This document shows, one piece after another, positions 45,168-53,451 of a DNA stretch of 64,000 nucleotides (position 1 is the first letter of the stretch; every line of letters starts with the position of its first letter). The notes below the pieces were generated by a model. The model was not told where the DNA came from and made no database searches. It saw only the letters and a program-made list of their open reading frames with translations. Source of the DNA: Massilia agilis (GTDB lineage: Bacteria; Pseudomonadota; Gammaproteobacteria; Burkholderiales; Burkholderiaceae_D); NCBI RefSeq assembly GCF_024756255.1, contig NZ_JANUHB010000003.1, positions 62,001-126,000 on the forward strand. The letters run 5' to 3'. The position numbers were made by a program, and so were the translations under genes.

Positions 45168-45746
45168 ATGAACGCACAGAACGTACTTGATTTCTGGTTC
45201 GGCGCGCCCGGCAGCGCCGACTACGGCAAGCAGCGTGCCGCCTGGTTCCGCAAGGACGCGCGCTTCGACGCCGAGATCCGCGAGCGCTTTGGCGACACGA
45301 TCGCGCACGCGGTGTCCGGCGGCTTGCGCGACTGGGACGCCGAAGGCCCGCAAGAACTGCTGGCCCGGCTCATCGTGCTCGACCAGTTCACCCGCAACGC
45401 CCGGCGCGGCACCCCGGGCGCGTTCGAAGGCGACGCGCTGGCGCTGGCCGCCGCCCGCAAGCTGGTCGATTCAGGCGCACACCGCGAACTGCTGCCCGTG
45501 CTGCGCCAGTTTGCCTACCTGCCGTTCGAGCACGCCGAGGACGCGCGCGCCCAGGAGCAGGCGGTCGAGCTGTTCACGGCGCTGGCGAACGAGCACGAAG
45601 GGTTTGCCGATGCGCTCGATTACGCGCATCGCCACCGCGGCGTGATCGCGCGCTTCGGCCGCTTCCCGCACCGCAACCTAATCCTCGGCCGCGCCAACAC
45701 GCCGGAAGAAGCCGAGTACCTGATGCAGCCCGGCGCCGGATTCTGA
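45168..45746 (+). CDS. DUF924 family protein
   Basis: 192 residues from ATG at 45168 (AGGGA upstream). It begins NVLDFWFGAPGS and contains AAWFRKDARFDAEIRERFG, ELLARLIVLDQFTRNARRGT, LLPVLRQFAYLPFEHAEDAR and HRGVIARFGRFPHRN, the usual DUF924 blocks, a TPR-like helical fold. Function unknown. The DUF2520 gene follows two bases after its stop codon. Confidence 0.93.
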   Translation: MNAQNVLDFWFGAPGSADYGKQRAAWFRKDARFDAEIRERFGDTIAHAVSGGLRDWDAEGPQELLARLIVLDQFTRNARRGTPGAFEGDALALAAARKLVDSGAHRELLPVLRQFAYLPFEHAEDARAQEQAVELFTALANEHEGFADALDYAHRHRGVIARFGRFPHRNLILGRANTPEEAEYLMQPGAGF

Positions 45747-45748
45747 GC

Positions 45749-46579
45749 GTGCGCCCGACCCTGAACATTGTCGGCGGCGGCCACGTCGGCCGAGCGCTCG
45801 GGCGCCTGTTTGCGCGCAGCGGCCTGTTCGTGATCCAGGACGTAATGACGCGCTCGCTGCACAGCGCGCGGCACGCTGTCGATTTCATCGGCGCCGGCGA
45901 CCCGGTGCACGAGATCGCAGCGCTGCGCCGCGCCGACGTGTGGATGCTGGCGGTGGCCGACGACCAGATCGCGCAGGTGGCGGCGGCGCTGGCCAACGCC
46001 GGGCTGGTCGACGGCGCGGTGGTGTTCCACTGCAGCGGCGCCAAGTCCTCCGCCGAGCTCGACGCCGCGGCCAGGGGCGGCGCGCTGGCCGCCAGCGTGC
46101 ACCCGGTGCGCAGCTTTGCCGACCCGGCCGCCGTGGCAGCCGGTTTTGACGGCACGTATTGCGGCATCGAGGGGGAGCCGCACGCGCTGGCGCTGCTCGG
46201 CGCGGCGTTCGAAGCGATCGGCGCGCGGCTGGTGCCCATCGATGCGGCGGCAAAGACGGTCTATCACGCCGCGTCCGTATTCGCCTCCAACTACCTGGTC
46301 ACCGTGCTGGACGCGGCACTGCGCGCCTACCAGGCGGCCGGCATCCCGCCCGAGGTCGCGCGCGAACTGGCGCGCCCGCTGGCCACCGAAACCCTGTCCA
46401 ACGTGTTCCGGCTCGGGCCGGAAAGAGCGCTTTCCGGGCCGATCGCGCGCGGCGACATGGCCACCGTCACGCGCCAGCACCAAGCGGTCACCCAATGGGA
46501 CGAGGCCACCGGCGCGCTGTACGCGGCGCTGGCCGAGGCGACGACGGACCTGGCGCGCCGCAAGCGCGGCGGCGCATGA
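45749..46579 (+). CDS. Rossmann-like and DUF2520 protein
   Basis: 276 residues from a GTG start two bases after the DUF924 stop. The N-terminal NAD(P) fold has LNIVGGGHVGRALGRLF and the segment VVFHCSGAKSSAEL. VHPVRSFADP and AAKTVYHAASVFASNYLVT belong to the C-terminal helical DUF2520 domain. It resembles 6-phosphogluconate-dehydrogenase-type reductases, but the substrate is unknown. Confidence 0.9.
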   Translation: MRPTLNIVGGGHVGRALGRLFARSGLFVIQDVMTRSLHSARHAVDFIGAGDPVHEIAALRRADVWMLAVADDQIAQVAAALANAGLVDGAVVFHCSGAKSSAELDAAARGGALAASVHPVRSFADPAAVAAGFDGTYCGIEGEPHALALLGAAFEAIGARLVPIDAAAKTVYHAASVFASNYLVTVLDAALRAYQAAGIPPEVARELARPLATETLSNVFRLGPERALSGPIARGDMATVTRQHQAVTQWDEATGALYAALAEATTDLARRKRGGA

Positions 46580-46604
46580 GATTTTCAACGACAAAGGAGT
46601 ATCG

Positions 46605-46982
46605 ATGCACCTGACTGCCTGGATCACCCTGGCCGCGCTCGCGGTCTATTTCTGGACCTTCGCCAACGCCGGCGCGGCGCGCGTCAAATACAAGGTGCCG
46701 GCGCCAAGCATGGACGGCCCGATCGAGTTCCAGAGCCGGCTGCGGGTGCAGATGAATACGCTCGAACAGCTGCCGATGATGCTGGTGCCGCTGTGGCTGT
46801 GCGCGGTGTTCCTGGGCGATGCATGGGCCGCGGCCGGTGGCGCGCTGTGGTGCCTGGGCCGGGTGCTGTATGCGCTGGGCTACTACCGCGAGCCAAAGAA
46901 ACGCGAGCTCGGCTTCGTGACCGGCATGGTGGCGAGCGCCCTCCTGATTGTTGGTGCTGTTGTTGGCTTAATAATGCACTAG
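46605..46982 (+). CDS. MAPEG family membrane protein
   Basis: 125 residues with four transmembrane helices. AAGVKYKVPAP-like AARVKYKVPAPSMDGPIEFQSRLRVQMNTLEQLP holds the conserved E-x-x-x-R...N-x-x-E motif. A strong AAAGGAG lies 5 bases before the ATG. MAPEG proteins include microsomal glutathione transferases; the bacterial members are mostly uncharacterised. Confidence 0.9.
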   Translation: MHLTAWITLAALAVYFWTFANAGAARVKYKVPAPSMDGPIEFQSRLRVQMNTLEQLPMMLVPLWLCAVFLGDAWAAAGGALWCLGRVLYALGYYREPKKRELGFVTGMVASALLIVGAVVGLIMH

Positions 46983-47108
46983 AGCAAAAAAGTGTGCCCC
47001 AGCTATCGACAAAGTTCCTGAATAGCAATAACCTTGCTAGCCAACAGATCAATCGGAGAGCGCGCCGCATCGGCCGCCGAGCCGATGCCAGGATGGAGGA
47101 AAACCAGC

Positions 47109-47471
47109 ATGTTGTTTTTGAAGAGCACCAGCGTGACCAAGGCTCCCGGCATCTATGAAGTCGATGTCGCCGCCAAGCCGCCCGGGAAGACTTTCGGGAT
47201 TTTCATGGCCACCGATCCGGACAACCCGCCGTCCTCGGTCCTGGCGGAGCTGGAAAAGCTCGGCTTCTACCGCTCCTACCAGCAGGCCTACACGCACAAG
47301 GACAAGGGCAAGGTGCTCGACATTCACTTCCACAAGAACGGCACCGACCTGTTCAACGGCTGGAAGACCGAGGAGTGCGAAGCCAACCTGGCCGCCATCG
47401 ACAACCTCTTCAATGGCGTCGGCATCAAGGTTGCGCCGCGGGTGATGAGCCTGGCCGAAGCCTACGCCTGA
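47109..47471 (+). CDS. Protein of unknown function
   Basis: 120 residues from ATG at 47109, with GGAGG 8 bases upstream; an upstream TTG in frame is rejected. It reads MLFLKSTSVTKAPGIYEVDV, FGIFMATDPDNPPSSVLAEL and VLDIHFHKNGTDLFNGWKTE. No signal peptide, no membrane helix and no family I recognise. It is convergent with the molybdopterin protein gene, 3 bp apart. Confidence 0.8.
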   Translation: MLFLKSTSVTKAPGIYEVDVAAKPPGKTFGIFMATDPDNPPSSVLAELEKLGFYRSYQQAYTHKDKGKVLDIHFHKNGTDLFNGWKTEECEANLAAIDNLFNGVGIKVAPRVMSLAEAYA

Positions 47472-47474
47472 CCC

Positions 47475-48059
47475 TCAGCCCTGGCCCTGCACCTCAATGT
47501 GGTACAGGGCCCACGGGCAAGCGCCGAACCGCTGTGCCAGCGGTTTGGCCGCCATCTCCGGCACGCGGTCGGCATCATAGACCGCCCACAGCGGACCCAG
47601 CCCGCCAAGCGCCATCGGCTCCCCGTCCAGGTGGGTGGCCACGATGAAACCCTGCGCCCGCGCTTGCCTGACCGTCATCGCCACCGCGTAGCCATCGACG
47701 GCGCGCAACACTACCTTCGCCTGCTCGCCGCCCTGGGCGCCGGCCTGCGCCAGCACATCGGTCAGCAGCGGGCCGCGCAGCGCGTGCGCTTTGGCGTCGT
47801 ATTCCAGGGTAGGGCGGATCGTGCGCGCCGGCAGGCGCAGCAGCTCGGCAAAATCGAAGGTGCAGGCGCGCTGGAAATTCACCTGCTGCTTGTGCATCAT
47901 CTGGTCCAGCGCCGGGTCCACGGGACCGCGGTTGCTGCGCGCGATGTTGCCGCTGATGGTGAGCAGGACCGGTCCGCGCGCCACCGGCGCAGCGTTGGCG
48001 CCGCCGGGCGCGGCCACCGCCGCCAGCGCGGCGGCGCCGAGGAATTGGCGTTTGTTCAT
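47475..48059 (-). CDS. Exported molybdopterin-dependent oxidoreductase-like protein
   Basis: 194 residues from ATG at 48059. The signal peptide is MNKRQFLGAAALAAVAAPGGANA; it has KR rather than the twin RR, so the export route is uncertain. The mature part has FDFAELLRLPARTIRPT, ALRGPLLTDVLAQAGAQ, VVLRAVDGYAVAMTVRQAR and LGPLWAVYDADRVPEM. These match the small sulfite-oxidase-type Mo-binding domain. The cofactor-binding Cys of classic members is not obvious, so enzymatic activity is unsure. Confidence 0.78.
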   Translation of the reverse strand: MNKRQFLGAAALAAVAAPGGANAAPVARGPVLLTISGNIARSNRGPVDPALDQMMHKQQVNFQRACTFDFAELLRLPARTIRPTLEYDAKAHALRGPLLTDVLAQAGAQGGEQAKVVLRAVDGYAVAMTVRQARAQGFIVATHLDGEPMALGGLGPLWAVYDADRVPEMAAKPLAQRFGACPWALYHIEVQGQG

Positions 48060-48111
48060 GCGAGAATGTCCCGTCGATGATGTCCCGCCATCATAGCCGC
48101 AAATTTTGCCT

Positions 48112-48708
48112 GTGGAACTTTTTGCTTCAAGTACAACACTGACCCCGATCCCGGTGGCCGATGGCGAGCTGGCCTTCCTGCCCCAGCTTTCGCTGCCATG
48201 GTCGAACCACCAGATCCTGCGCCGCCTGGTCGAGGAAACCGCGTGGCGCGCGGAGACCGTCGTGGTGTACGGCAAGCGTCACCTGCAGCCGCGCCTGACC
48301 GCCTGGCATGGCGACGCCGCCTACACCTATTCCGGCCTGCGGCTCGAGCCATTGCCGTTCACCCCGCTGCTGCAGGCCATTCGCGCCGCCGTCGAAGAGG
48401 CCTCCGGGCACCACTTCAACAGCGTGCTGCTCAACTATTACCGGAACGGGCGCGACAGCATGGGCATGCACAGCGACGACGAGCCCGAGCTGGGACCGAA
48501 CCCGGTGATTGCCTCGGTGAGCTTTGGCCAGGCGCGCACGTTTGTTTTGCGCCACAAACGGACGAAACATACGGTTAAACTCGACCTCACCGACGGCAGC
48601 CTGTTGCTGATGGCTGGGGCGCTGCAGCACAACTGGTTGCATGGCATAAATAAGTCCGCTCGCCCACTTGGCGCCCGTGTGAATCTAACTTTCCGCTACA
48701 TCGGCTAA
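48112..48708 (+). CDS. alkB: AlkB family 2-oxoglutarate/Fe(II) dioxygenase
   Basis: 198 residues from GTG at 48112 (TTG at 48106 is an alternative). Iron ligands are His and Asp in GMHSDDE and the distal His in NWLHGINK. The 2-oxoglutarate Arg is in RVNLTFR at the C-terminus. FNSVLLNYYRNGRDSMGMH is the conserved lid and core. It repairs alkylated bases in nucleic acids. It is divergent from the molybdopterin protein gene. Confidence 0.9.
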   Translation: MELFASSTTLTPIPVADGELAFLPQLSLPWSNHQILRRLVEETAWRAETVVVYGKRHLQPRLTAWHGDAAYTYSGLRLEPLPFTPLLQAIRAAVEEASGHHFNSVLLNYYRNGRDSMGMHSDDEPELGPNPVIASVSFGQARTFVLRHKRTKHTVKLDLTDGSLLLMAGALQHNWLHGINKSARPLGARVNLTFRYIG

Positions 48709-48889
48709 CACATCCTTATCCCACATCATTTTTACGGTAAATTATCTGAACCGCGAGTCAGTTATCTTACATTTGATTACAGTTCTTACTGATTAGGCAC
48801 GGTGTTGAAGATTTGCCAGTGCTATCTTGGCCACGTCGCGATTCATTGTGAATTGCGAAAAGGCATCAAGAGGAAGAAAAGGAACTGAT

Positions 48890-49468
48890 ATGAAGAAGCT
48901 CGTATTTGCACTGATCGCAAGCGCCGCCGTTGCGGGTGCTGCCCAAGCCCAGACCACCACGACCACCACCGACGCGCCGCGCGGCTACGTCGGCCTGGGT
49001 GTTGCCACCGCCGACCACGACTATTCGCTGAGCGGCGTCACCGACAAGGATGGCTACAAGGCCTCGGCCAAAGTGTTCGGCGGCTATGAGTTCAACAAGA
49101 CCTTCGGCGTCGAGGCAGGCTACACCGACTTCGGCAAGTCCGACTTCAGCTTCAGCAATGCCAGCGGCACCGGCAACGGCCGTTCGGACGGCCACGCCGC
49201 CTACATCGCCGGCAAGGCCACCGCACCGCTGAACGACCAGTTCGCCGTGTACGGCAAGCTGGGCGTGGAAAACAGCCACCGCTTCTACAACACCACCACC
49301 GGCCTGTCGGGCAGCAGCAACGATACCGGCGTGTATGGCGCCGTGGGCCTGCAATACAACCTGACCAAGGAAGTGTCGCTGACAGCCGAGTACGAGCGCT
49401 ATGGCAAGTCGAAGGACTTCGGCGCCAAGGCGGACGTCTGGACTGTGGGCGCGCGCTACAACTTCTAA
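48890..49468 (+). CDS. Outer-membrane beta-barrel protein (OmpA-like N-terminal domain)
   Basis: 192 residues from ATG at 48890 (AAGGA upstream). Signal peptide MKKLVFALIASAAVAGAAQA. Eight amphipathic strands are suggested by GYVGLGVATADHDYS, YKASAKVFGGYEFNKTFGVEAGYTDFG, QFAVYGKLGVENS, GVYGAVGLQYNLTKEVSLTAEYERYG and the C-terminal VGARYNF ending in Phe. There is no OmpA C-terminal peptidoglycan domain. A 14-bp perfect stem terminator follows. Confidence 0.92.
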   Translation: MKKLVFALIASAAVAGAAQAQTTTTTTDAPRGYVGLGVATADHDYSLSGVTDKDGYKASAKVFGGYEFNKTFGVEAGYTDFGKSDFSFSNASGTGNGRSDGHAAYIAGKATAPLNDQFAVYGKLGVENSHRFYNTTTGLSGSSNDTGVYGAVGLQYNLTKEVSLTAEYERYGKSKDFGAKADVWTVGARYNF

Positions 49469-49499
49469 GCGTCCGAACGTCGCAACACTCCCAGGTAAA

Positions 49500-49529
49500 A
49501 ACAAAAGGGCCCCGCGGGGCCCTTTTGTT
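49500..49529 (+). terminator. Terminator of the outer-membrane barrel gene
   Basis: AACAAAAGGGCCCC and GGGGCCCTTTTGTT form a perfect 14-bp stem with a two-base centre (GC), followed by GTTGTT. Because it is symmetric it can act on both strands. Confidence 0.88.
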
Positions 49530-49568
49530 GTTGGCGCCGGCCTCAGGAAGCCGGGTTCGTTTAGGGCA

Positions 49569-50093
49569 TTATGAGGAAGAGGGCACGGTACGGCCGACCC
49601 ATGGCGGCGGCCCGGCGGCCAGCTCGGCGGCGCACCAGCCGGCCGAGATGAAACGGTGCAGCGATGACCAGCGCCAGTCGTGCGCGCGCTGGCACAGGCC
49701 GTGGCGCAGGGCGTTGCCGTGCACATAATCGACCAGCGCGGCGTATTCCTCGTCGTTGCCGATGCGATAGTCGCGGTAGTGCGGCTCCCACACCGCGCCG
49801 TCGAGCGCGCCCGGCACGAAGGCTTTGCGCAGCGCCTTGGAAAATGCAATCTTGACCGCGCGCCAGCGGCTGGCGCAGTCGTGGTCGCCGGGCGGCAGGG
49901 TCCAGATGGCATGCGCGTGATCGGGCAGCACGACCCAAGCATCCACATGGAAGGGCTTGCGCACCCGCGCCTGGCGAATTGCCTCGCCAAAGGCGGAGAA
50001 GTGATCGGTCAGCAGGCTGCTGCCGCGGTCGAGCAGCCGCACCGTGAAGAAAAACGTCCCACCCGGGACCCGGTTGTCACGGTAGTGTGTCAT
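49569..50093 (-). CDS. REP-associated tyrosine transposase (RAYT, Y1 type)
   Basis: 174 residues, full length for the family. It begins THYRDNRVPGGTFFFTVRLL. The HUH metal motif is His59-Ala-His61 in LPDHAHAIW. The catalytic Tyr123 is in LVDYVHGNALRHG, and WEPHYRDYRI precedes it. RAYTs are single-copy relatives of IS200/IS605 transposases that handle REP hairpins. Two hairpins lie directly upstream (50103-50150). Family B REP elements occur elsewhere in the window, although I cannot show they are its substrates. Confidence 0.92.
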   Translation of the reverse strand: MTHYRDNRVPGGTFFFTVRLLDRGSSLLTDHFSAFGEAIRQARVRKPFHVDAWVVLPDHAHAIWTLPPGDHDCASRWRAVKIAFSKALRKAFVPGALDGAVWEPHYRDYRIGNDEEYAALVDYVHGNALRHGLCQRAHDWRWSSLHRFISAGWCAAELAAGPPPWVGRTVPSSS

Positions 50094-50102
50094 GGCTCGG
50101 AG

Positions 50103-50150
50103 CCAGCGCCGCGACGGCGGTCGCTGGTAAAGCGAGGCATGGGTGCCTCG
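50103..50150. repeat. Two adjoining hairpins next to the RAYT gene
   Basis: CCAGCG...CGCTGG (50103-50127) and CGAGGCA-TGGG-TGCCTCG (50133-50150) lie just upstream of the RAYT start codon. The rest of the 50094-50407 gap shows only the promoter-like sequence annotated separately. Confidence 0.55.
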
Positions 50151-50242
50151 ACGCGCTTGATTCTACACAGGGGCTGTGCGGGATGAGATTCCATTTCCGC
50201 GCTTAAACGTGTTACAGCGCGGGACGCGGCTTGCCACGCTTC

Positions 50243-50271
50243 TTGACATTAAGATTTAGGTGGCGCATGTT
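50243..50271 (+). promoter_or_regulatory. Possible promoter of the flavin electron-transfer operon
   Basis: A perfect -35 TTGACA (50243-50248) is followed after 17 bp by a poor -10 CATGTT (50266-50271). The leader would be about 130 nt. The weak -10 suggests dependence on an activator. Confidence 0.4.
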
Positions 50272-50407
50272 TAACGCGACGATTCGTAACAATCCTTTTT
50301 TGATCAGTCTTCTCTATTGGCCATCGCCCGCCCTTAAAGCAGCAACCCGCCGGACCGCGCTGCCTCTCTCCACTGCACTTCGGACGCAAGATTTCGAGGA
50401 TCTCATC

Positions 50408-50770
50408 ATGACACTTCTCCGTACATGCGCTGTGCTGGCCGCCCTGGCCAGCAGTGGCGCGGCCTTTGCCGATACCGATTGCACCGACCCCATCGCGCAA
50501 TGGAAGCCCCATGAAAGCTTGCGGCAAGAGGTGGAGCAACGCGGCTGGGCGGTGCAGCGTATCAAGGTGGACGACGGTTGCTACCAGGTCAGGGCCACCG
50601 ACCGCAAAGGCAACAAAGTGAAGGCAAAGTTTTCCCCCGCCTCGCTGAAGATCCGCAGCCTGCAAGTAGAGTTCGGGCCAGATGCCGATGCCTCGGATTA
50701 CATCCCGCCCGTCCAGCAAGAAGCCACTATCCGGGGCAATGGACGAATGAGAAAAGGAAACACTCCATGA
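50408..50770 (+). CDS. Periplasmic PepSY-domain protein
   Basis: 120 residues from ATG at 50408 (GAGGA 7 bases upstream). Signal peptide MTLLRTCAVLAALASSGAAFA. The mature part is a single PepSY-like unit: WKPHESLRQEVEQRGWAVQRIKVDDGCYQVRATDRKGNKVKAKFSP. It has two Cys (in TDCTD and DGCYQ) that could form a disulfide. It is the first gene of a four-gene operon ending in apbE, and its TGA overlaps the next ATG (ATGA). Such small PepSY proteins are common partners of flavinylated redox systems. Confidence 0.87.
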   Translation: MTLLRTCAVLAALASSGAAFADTDCTDPIAQWKPHESLRQEVEQRGWAVQRIKVDDGCYQVRATDRKGNKVKAKFSPASLKIRSLQVEFGPDADASDYIPPVQQEATIRGNGRMRKGNTP

Positions 50771-51237
50771 AAAAACTGACGACTTATATGTGCGTTGCCG
50801 GCGCGCTGACGCTGCCTGTCCTGGTGCAGGCGAAACCGGTCACGCTCAATACCCAGCTGCAAAATTATGGCGGCAATGGCGCTTACCTGGCCATTTATCT
50901 CACCGACGCTGCCGGTCAATACAAGAAGACCTTGTGGGTCGCTGGAAAGAAATCGAAGTATTACAAACACATGAGCGCCTGGGCGCGCGGCAGTGCGCTC
51001 AAAGCAAGCGAATTCGATGGCATTACCGGGGCCAGCGTTGGCAGCGGCAAGTCGCTCAAGGTCACGGTGGACGTGGCGGACGTGCTGATCGACGCCGGCT
51101 ATGAAATCAGGATCGACAGCGCGGTCGAAGACGGGCGCGACAATCCGGCCGAGGTGCGCGTTCCGCTGACCAAGCAGGGCTCCGGCAAGCCGGTCAAGGG
51201 ACGCGGCTACGTCAGCACCTTCCGCTACGACCTGTAA
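50767..51237 (+). CDS. DUF2271 protein with predicted covalent FMN site
   Basis: 156 residues. Signal peptide MKKLTTYMCVAGALTLPVLVQA. The mature domain has AYLAIYLTDAAGQYKKTLWVAGKKSKYYKHM and a C-terminal GRGYVSTFRYDL typical of DUF2271. Residues 84-90 read DGITGAS, matching the ApbE recognition pattern D-G-x-[ST]-G-A-[ST]; FMN would be attached to Ser90 (codon 51034-51036). An ApbE gene lies two genes downstream. The protein is probably a periplasmic flavin carrier. Family and motif are visible; flavinylation is inferred. Confidence 0.88.
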   Translation: MKKLTTYMCVAGALTLPVLVQAKPVTLNTQLQNYGGNGAYLAIYLTDAAGQYKKTLWVAGKKSKYYKHMSAWARGSALKASEFDGITGASVGSGKSLKVTVDVADVLIDAGYEIRIDSAVEDGRDNPAEVRVPLTKQGSGKPVKGRGYVSTFRYDL

Positions 51238-51246
51238 CCGGGAAAC

Positions 51247-53451
51247 ATGCTGCGCAAGATCCATTCGCTGCCGGGGCTGATCGCCGCACTGCTCATCGTG
51301 CTCCTGGGAATTACGGGAGCGGTGCTGTCGGTCGATCCCGCCATCGACAGGCTCGGTACCAGCATACCGGCGCACCTGAGCGTCGCCGAACTGGCGGGCC
51401 GGGTGGTGGCGCACTACCCGGGGGCCGAACAGATCCAGCGCACGCCCTCGGGCGGGATCATCGTTTACTACCACAGCGACAGTGGCGCCGGCGCCGACCG
51501 CGTCGACCCGCAACGCGGCAGCCGTATCGAACCCTACGTTCCCTCGGCATTCTCACGTTGGACCAAGCAGCTGCACAGGTCGCTGCTGCTCGATACCACC
51601 GGCCGCGCCGCCACTGGCATCACGGCCATCGTCATGCTGGTTTTGTGCGTGTCGGGCCTGCTGCTGCTGGTCAAGCGCGTGGGTGGATGGCGCCAGGTGG
51701 CGGGGCCCTTGCGTGGAAATCGCAGCCAGCGCTGGCACGCCGAGGTGGGGCGCATCGCCATTGCCGGTTTGCTGTTGTCGGCGCTGACCGGCACCTACAT
51801 GTCGGCCGCCACCTTCAGCCTGGTGTCGGACGGTACGCAGGACGAGCCCGATTTTCCTGCCGCCACCTCCGGCGGCCCGCCGGCACCCGTAGCCCGCCTG
51901 CCGGCCCTGGTGGCGACGGATCTTGCGGACCTGCGCGAGCTGGTGCTGCCTGACCCCAGCGACAGCGCCGCCGTCTATACCTTACGCACTGTTCAGGGGG
52001 ATGGTTATGTCGACCAGTCCACCGGCAAGCTGCTGGTCTTCCGCGCGCACAGCGGCGTGCGCGATACGTACGAACTGATCTACAAGCTGCACACGGGCGA
52101 AGGCCTGTGGTGGCTGGGCCTGCTGCTGGGCCTGTGCGCGCTCGGTGCGGTCTGGCTGGCGGCGACCGGCGCAATCGTCTGGTGGCAGCGCCAACGCGCC
52201 AAGCCCAAGATTGCGGGCAACAGCCCGGCACAGTCGGCCGAGACCTTGATCCTGGTCGGCAGCGAAAACAACAGCACATGGGGATTCGCGCGCGTGCTGC
52301 ACGATGCGCTGCGCAAGGCCGGCCACAAGGTGCACACCGCGCCGATGAACCAGGCGCCGTTCCAGCGCAGCCCTGCGCGCCTGGTGTTCATCCTCACCGC
52401 GACCTATGGCGACGGCGAGGCGCCGTCGTCGGCCAACCAGTTCCGGGCGCAGCTGGCGCAGCGTGCGCCCGACCCCGCAACCAAGTTTGCCGTACTGGCC
52501 TTTGGCGACCGCCAGTTCACCAAATTCTGCCAGTTCGGCAAAGACGTCGATGCGGCGCTCGCTGCGCATGGCTGCCAGCGCTTGCTTGAGCTAACGACCA
52601 TCAACCGCCAGTCGTCGCAGGAATTCGCACGCTGGGGTGTCGCCGTCGGCCCGCTGCTTGGGCTGGAGCTGGAACTCGAACACACGCCGGCACATCCGAA
52701 AACCTTCCCGCTGTACCTGCGCGAACGGATCGACTATGGGATCGAAGAGTCCGAGCCCACCGTGGTGCTGCGCTTTGACGCAGGCGCAGGGCAGCCTGCC
52801 GGGCTGTTCCAGCGGCACCGGCTGCCGCATTTCGAGGCCGGGGACCTGGTCGGCATCATCCCCCCGGGCAGCCCGATGCCGCGCTTTTACTCGCTGGCCA
52901 GCGGGTCCCGGAACGGCGTGCTCGAAATCTGCGTGCGTAAGCAACCGCACGGCGTGTGTTCGACCTACCTGCATGGACTGCAAACCGGCGAGCGCATCGA
53001 CGCCTTCATCCAGCCCAATCCGCAGTTCCGCCCGGCCTCGGGAAAGGCGCCGGTGATCCTGATCGGCGCCGGCACCGGCATCGGCCCGCTCGCCGGCTTC
53101 ATCCGGAACAACACAGGGAAATACCCGATGTACCTGTACTGGGGCGGCCGCAACCCCGAGTCGGACTTCCTTTACGAGCCCGAACTCAAGAACTACCTGG
53201 CCGACCGCCGGCTCACCCAGCTGCACACCGCATTCTCGCGCGTGCACAACGGCGTGCACGTGCAAACCCGGCTGACCGAGGATGCCGACAACATGCGCAA
53301 GCTGATCGAAAACGGCGGCCAGGTGCTGGTGTGCGGCAGCAGCGCGATGGCAAGCAGCGTGCGCATGGCGCTGGACGAGATTCTCGCTCCCATCCACCTG
53401 AGCGTGCTCACGCTCAAAACCAATGGACGGTATCGTGAAGACGTCTTCTGA
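51247..53451 (+). CDS. PepSY-TM / flavodoxin / NADPH-flavin reductase fusion
   Basis: 734 residues. Four membrane helices at about 9-29, 124-143, 167-186 and 288-312 with a periplasmic PepSY loop between the first two; His110, His164 and His282 near the helices are candidate haem ligands. A flavodoxin domain starts near 333 (LILVGSENNSTWGFARVL, TATYGDGEAP). An FNR-like domain follows with RFYSLASGS, the nucleotide loop GAGTGIGPLAGF near 605 and the end YREDVF as in CysJ. It probably moves electrons from cytosolic NADPH across the membrane to periplasmic flavin carriers. It starts 9 bp after the DUF2271 gene. Confidence 0.92.
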   Translation: MLRKIHSLPGLIAALLIVLLGITGAVLSVDPAIDRLGTSIPAHLSVAELAGRVVAHYPGAEQIQRTPSGGIIVYYHSDSGAGADRVDPQRGSRIEPYVPSAFSRWTKQLHRSLLLDTTGRAATGITAIVMLVLCVSGLLLLVKRVGGWRQVAGPLRGNRSQRWHAEVGRIAIAGLLLSALTGTYMSAATFSLVSDGTQDEPDFPAATSGGPPAPVARLPALVATDLADLRELVLPDPSDSAAVYTLRTVQGDGYVDQSTGKLLVFRAHSGVRDTYELIYKLHTGEGLWWLGLLLGLCALGAVWLAATGAIVWWQRQRAKPKIAGNSPAQSAETLILVGSENNSTWGFARVLHDALRKAGHKVHTAPMNQAPFQRSPARLVFILTATYGDGEAPSSANQFRAQLAQRAPDPATKFAVLAFGDRQFTKFCQFGKDVDAALAAHGCQRLLELTTINRQSSQEFARWGVAVGPLLGLELELEHTPAHPKTFPLYLRERIDYGIEESEPTVVLRFDAGAGQPAGLFQRHRLPHFEAGDLVGIIPPGSPMPRFYSLASGSRNGVLEICVRKQPHGVCSTYLHGLQTGERIDAFIQPNPQFRPASGKAPVILIGAGTGIGPLAGFIRNNTGKYPMYLYWGGRNPESDFLYEPELKNYLADRRLTQLHTAFSRVHNGVHVQTRLTEDADNMRKLIENGGQVLVCGSSAMASSVRMALDEILAPIHLSVLTLKTNGRYREDVF

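Noticed and set aside
46116..46604. Upstream extension of the MAPEG reading frame
   Set aside because: It overlaps the DUF2520 gene in another frame and is Arg/Pro-rich; the ATG at 46605 has a perfect AAAGGAG.
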